Assembly (NCBI GenBank): GCA_947449765.1
Contig: CANFSP010000003.1
Coordinates: 1 to 64,000 of the forward strand
Direction of reading: 5' to 3'
Length of the DNA stretch: 64,000 nucleotides
Source: Actinomycetota bacterium
Lineage (GTDB): Bacteria > Actinomycetota > Actinomycetes > Actinomycetales > Microbacteriaceae
The translations under genes and the position numbers were made by a program. Position 1 is the first letter of the stretch; the number at the start of each line of letters is the position of its first letter. Positions 62,586 through 64,000 of this stretch are shown here, in pieces. Below the pieces are notes generated by a model. That model saw nothing but the letters and a program-made list of their open reading frames with translations. It searched no databases and was not told where the DNA came from.

Positions 62586-63153
62586 CGGCCTCTGAATTGC
62601 CGCCATCGCCGCCGTCATCCTGGGTGTCGTCGTCGCTGGAACCGTTGTCATCCGACCCACTGTCATCCGACCCACTGTCATCGTCCTGCGACGAATCCGG
62701 ATCGGTCCAGCTTCCACCGGAGTTTGGATTGCCACCCGAGTTGCCACCATTTCCCGGTGTTGACGAACTGCCCGAGCCTGTGGTGACACCGTCTACCGGT
62801 GTCGTGGTTGTGCCACCGGCACTTGGGTTCGACGGAGTCGTGCCACCACTCGGAGAGGCGGATCCAGACCCGCCTGTCGTGCCACTGATTGTTCCGGGAT
62901 CAATCACGTAGGCGGACGAGGAGTTGGCGTTGGGGGTAGGAAACGACGTTGCGCCAGGTGATGCTGCCGGGCCGAGGGCGGGAATCAACGCTCCGGACGG
63001 CCCCACGGTCATCGTCGAGATAAGGGTTTGGCTGGACGCCTCCGTGAGAGATCCGCCGCTGGCCGTGAGGGTTTCCGCGTTAACCGCCATGGCGCCTGCT
63101 GCCGAACCGAGAACGCCGATAAACGAAAGGGCGGTAATCATGTAACTCTTCAT
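62578..63153 (-). CDS. Secreted low-complexity Ser/Gly/Asp-rich protein
   Basis: A 191-residue exported protein. A signal peptide (about 1-25, MKSYMITALSFIGVLGSAAGAMA) is followed by a segment with PSGALIPALG and SPGATSF, a Gly/Ser/Thr/Pro-rich stretch (about 80-145), and a strongly acidic tail of Asp/Ser/Gly repeats, possibly calcium-binding. It heads the unit with apbE (8-base overlap). TACCGT stands 7 bases before ATG 63153. No known domain; it is not an obvious FMN_bind protein. Confidence 0.7.
   Translation of the reverse strand: MKSYMITALSFIGVLGSAAGAMAVNAETLTASGGSLTEASSQTLISTMTVGPSGALIPALGPAASPGATSFPTPNANSSSAYVIDPGTISGTTGGSGSASPSGGTTPSNPSAGGTTTTPVDGVTTGSGSSSTPGNGGNSGGNPNSGGSWTDPDSSQDDDSGSDDSGSDDNGSSDDDTQDDGGDGGNSEADD
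62647..62683. repeat. 15-bp tandem repeat encoding Asp-rich tail
   Basis: GTCATCCGACCCACT occurs at 62647-62661 and 62662-62676 identically, followed by a partial third copy. It encodes part of the Asp/Ser/Gly repeats of the secreted protein, so it is a likely slippage site that changes tail length in steps of five residues. Confidence 0.8.
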
Positions 63154-63277
63154 GGATTCCACGGTAATGCGGTGAAGTACAAGCGCGCGGTGGCGTTCAT
63201 CAAAGAATTACCCAAAATATTGCCGGCAATCCTACGCAGTTCCTCGCCACACGAACGGTGCTCGCCAGAATAGAGGC

Positions 63278-63958
63278 ATGCGAATATTGCTCGTTGAAGA
63301 CGACCCCTCCGTGGCTGCTGGCGTCATCGACGCCCTAGGTGGTGGTTTCGACGTCGTGCATGTCCAGACCGGAAAGGCCGCGCTCGAGGCGTTCACGCGA
63401 GACGAGCCTGACCTCATCCTTCTCGACCTGGGCTTACCAGACTGTGACGGGACAGATGTTTGCCGTCAAATCAGAAGTAGCTCCGCGGTACCCATCATTG
63501 TGGTGAGCGCTCGTGGAGATGAGATTGATCGCGTTCTCACTCTGGAGATGGGGGCCGACGATTATGTCGTTAAGCCGTTTGGCATGCGTGAACTCATTGC
63601 TCGAATTCGTGCCGTTACCCGGCGCACGTCACAGAACTCGTCCACCGGAGAAAGCGCACCCGAAGCGCAACGGACTCTTTTCGGACTAGTGATTGATACC
63701 CGATCTCAACGCGCAGCCCTCAACGGCGAGGAGATTCACCTGACTCCGAAAGAGTTTGACCTCATCGTCTATCTCTCAAATGACCCCGGTGCGATTTATC
63801 GCCGACAAGACATTCTTCACGATGTATGGGAAACCAACTGGTATGGCACCTCGAAGACGCTTGACGCACACATTGCGGCAATTCGAAAAAAGCTTGGCTC
63901 ACCAACGTGGATTGAGTCGGTTCGCGGTGTTGGCTTTCGATTTGGCGGCCCCGAGTGA
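63278..63958 (+). CDS. OmpR/PhoB-family response regulator
   Basis: A 226-residue two-component regulator. The receiver domain (1-115) has the acidic pocket EDD (7-9), phospho-acceptor Asp50 in LILLDLGLPD and the conserved Lys in VVKPFG. The C-terminal winged helix has LTPKEFDLIVYLSNDPG and DAHIAAIRKKLG...IESVRGVGFRF. It overlaps the kinase gene by GTGA and is divergent from the apbE unit (124 bases between starts), which it may control. Signal unknown. Confidence 0.94.
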   Translation: MRILLVEDDPSVAAGVIDALGGGFDVVHVQTGKAALEAFTRDEPDLILLDLGLPDCDGTDVCRQIRSSSAVPIIVVSARGDEIDRVLTLEMGADDYVVKPFGMRELIARIRAVTRRTSQNSSTGESAPEAQRTLFGLVIDTRSQRAALNGEEIHLTPKEFDLIVYLSNDPGAIYRRQDILHDVWETNWYGTSKTLDAHIAAIRKKLGSPTWIESVRGVGFRFGGPE

Positions 63959-64000
63959 GAATGCGATTCATTGCCGCGATTGCTGCCGTTACTCTCCTGG
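63955..64000 (+). CDS. Sensor histidine kinase, N-terminus (cut by window end)
   Basis: A reading frame starting GTG 63955 (GTGA overlap with the regulator stop) or ATG 63961 reads VRMRFIAAIAAVTLL, a basic start followed by a membrane helix, as expected for the sensor kinase partner of the response regulator. Only 15 codons are in the window, so the kinase assignment comes mainly from context. Confidence 0.6.
   Translation, partial: MRMRFIAAIAAVTLL

Noticed and set aside
1-64000. CRISPR arrays, toxin-antitoxin or defence island
   Set aside because: No regularly spaced repeat, cas gene, restriction enzyme or paired small toxin/antitoxin frames were recognised on either strand.

Overview
This window is a gene-dense, chromosomal segment of an actinobacterium, most likely a small-genome member of the Microbacteriaceae. 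The evidence is actinobacterial marker genes (nucS in place of MutS/MutL repair, the dnaK-grpE-dnaJ-hspR order, a C50 carotenoid cluster of crtEb/crtYe/crtYf, Zur with zinc-independent ribosomal proteins, a CopD-CtaG fusion, DUF6421 and DUF3618 proteins), moderately high GC, and many leaderless promoters. No intergenic gap exceeds 300 bases; the largest are 43950-44217 (a 12-bp hairpin behind rpsN, nothing else seen) and 27053-27288 (HspR sites).

Layout. 1-4.9 kb: tail of an IS481-type transposase, tRNA-Ser(GCU), an LCP cell-wall ligase, tRNA-Ser(UGA), a Cof-type phosphatase, serS and pheA, all on the minus strand. 4.9-18.6 kb: pgm, a D,D-carboxypeptidase coupled to an HxlR regulator, a DHA2 efflux pump, an orphan DNA methyltransferase, a small acetyltransferase, xthA, an SDR, an ABC exporter, a DUF6421 protein, threonine aldolase and a nitroreductase. 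18.7-27.3 kb: the heat-shock block, with clpB behind a stacked HspR site (HAIR) and HrcA site (CIRCE), then rlmG-like, a cyclase, and hspR/dnaJ/grpE/dnaK behind two further HAIR-like sites. 27.3-33.5 kb: a UMF1 transporter and the C50 carotenoid operon crtB-crtI-crtYe-crtYf-crtEb, divergent from idi; crtE is absent. 33.5-43.5 kb: dcd, an isolated hpaH-hpaI pair, pntAB, an MFS exporter, a Pif1/RecD-like helicase and CopD-CtaG.

43.6-49.1 kb is a metal block: HU, then rpmB-rpmG-rpsN (all three in the cysteine-free, zinc-independent form), zur, and a zinc ABC transporter whose promoter carries a near-perfect Zur palindrome. 49.1-58 kb: trhO, hemD, three small envelope proteins, a degenerate flavoprotein-like gene, glyS, a second DHA2 pump and an M13 peptidase. 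58-64 kb: nucS sandwiched between two paralogous HAD phosphatases, a YdcZ-type transporter, a lipoprotein, tRNA-Leu(CAG), apbE overlapping an acidic secreted protein, and a two-component system cut by the window end.

The genes are packed into short operons with 1-4 base stop/start overlaps. At about 18 genes or operons a TANNNT -10 element ends 6 or 7 bases before the start codon, so many mRNAs are predicted to begin at the AUG/GUG. No CRISPR array, prophage or defence island is visible. The most unusual material is regulatory: stacked HAIR/CIRCE, the Zur-covered leaderless promoter, a structured leader before rpmB, and a single -10 element shared by crtB and idi.
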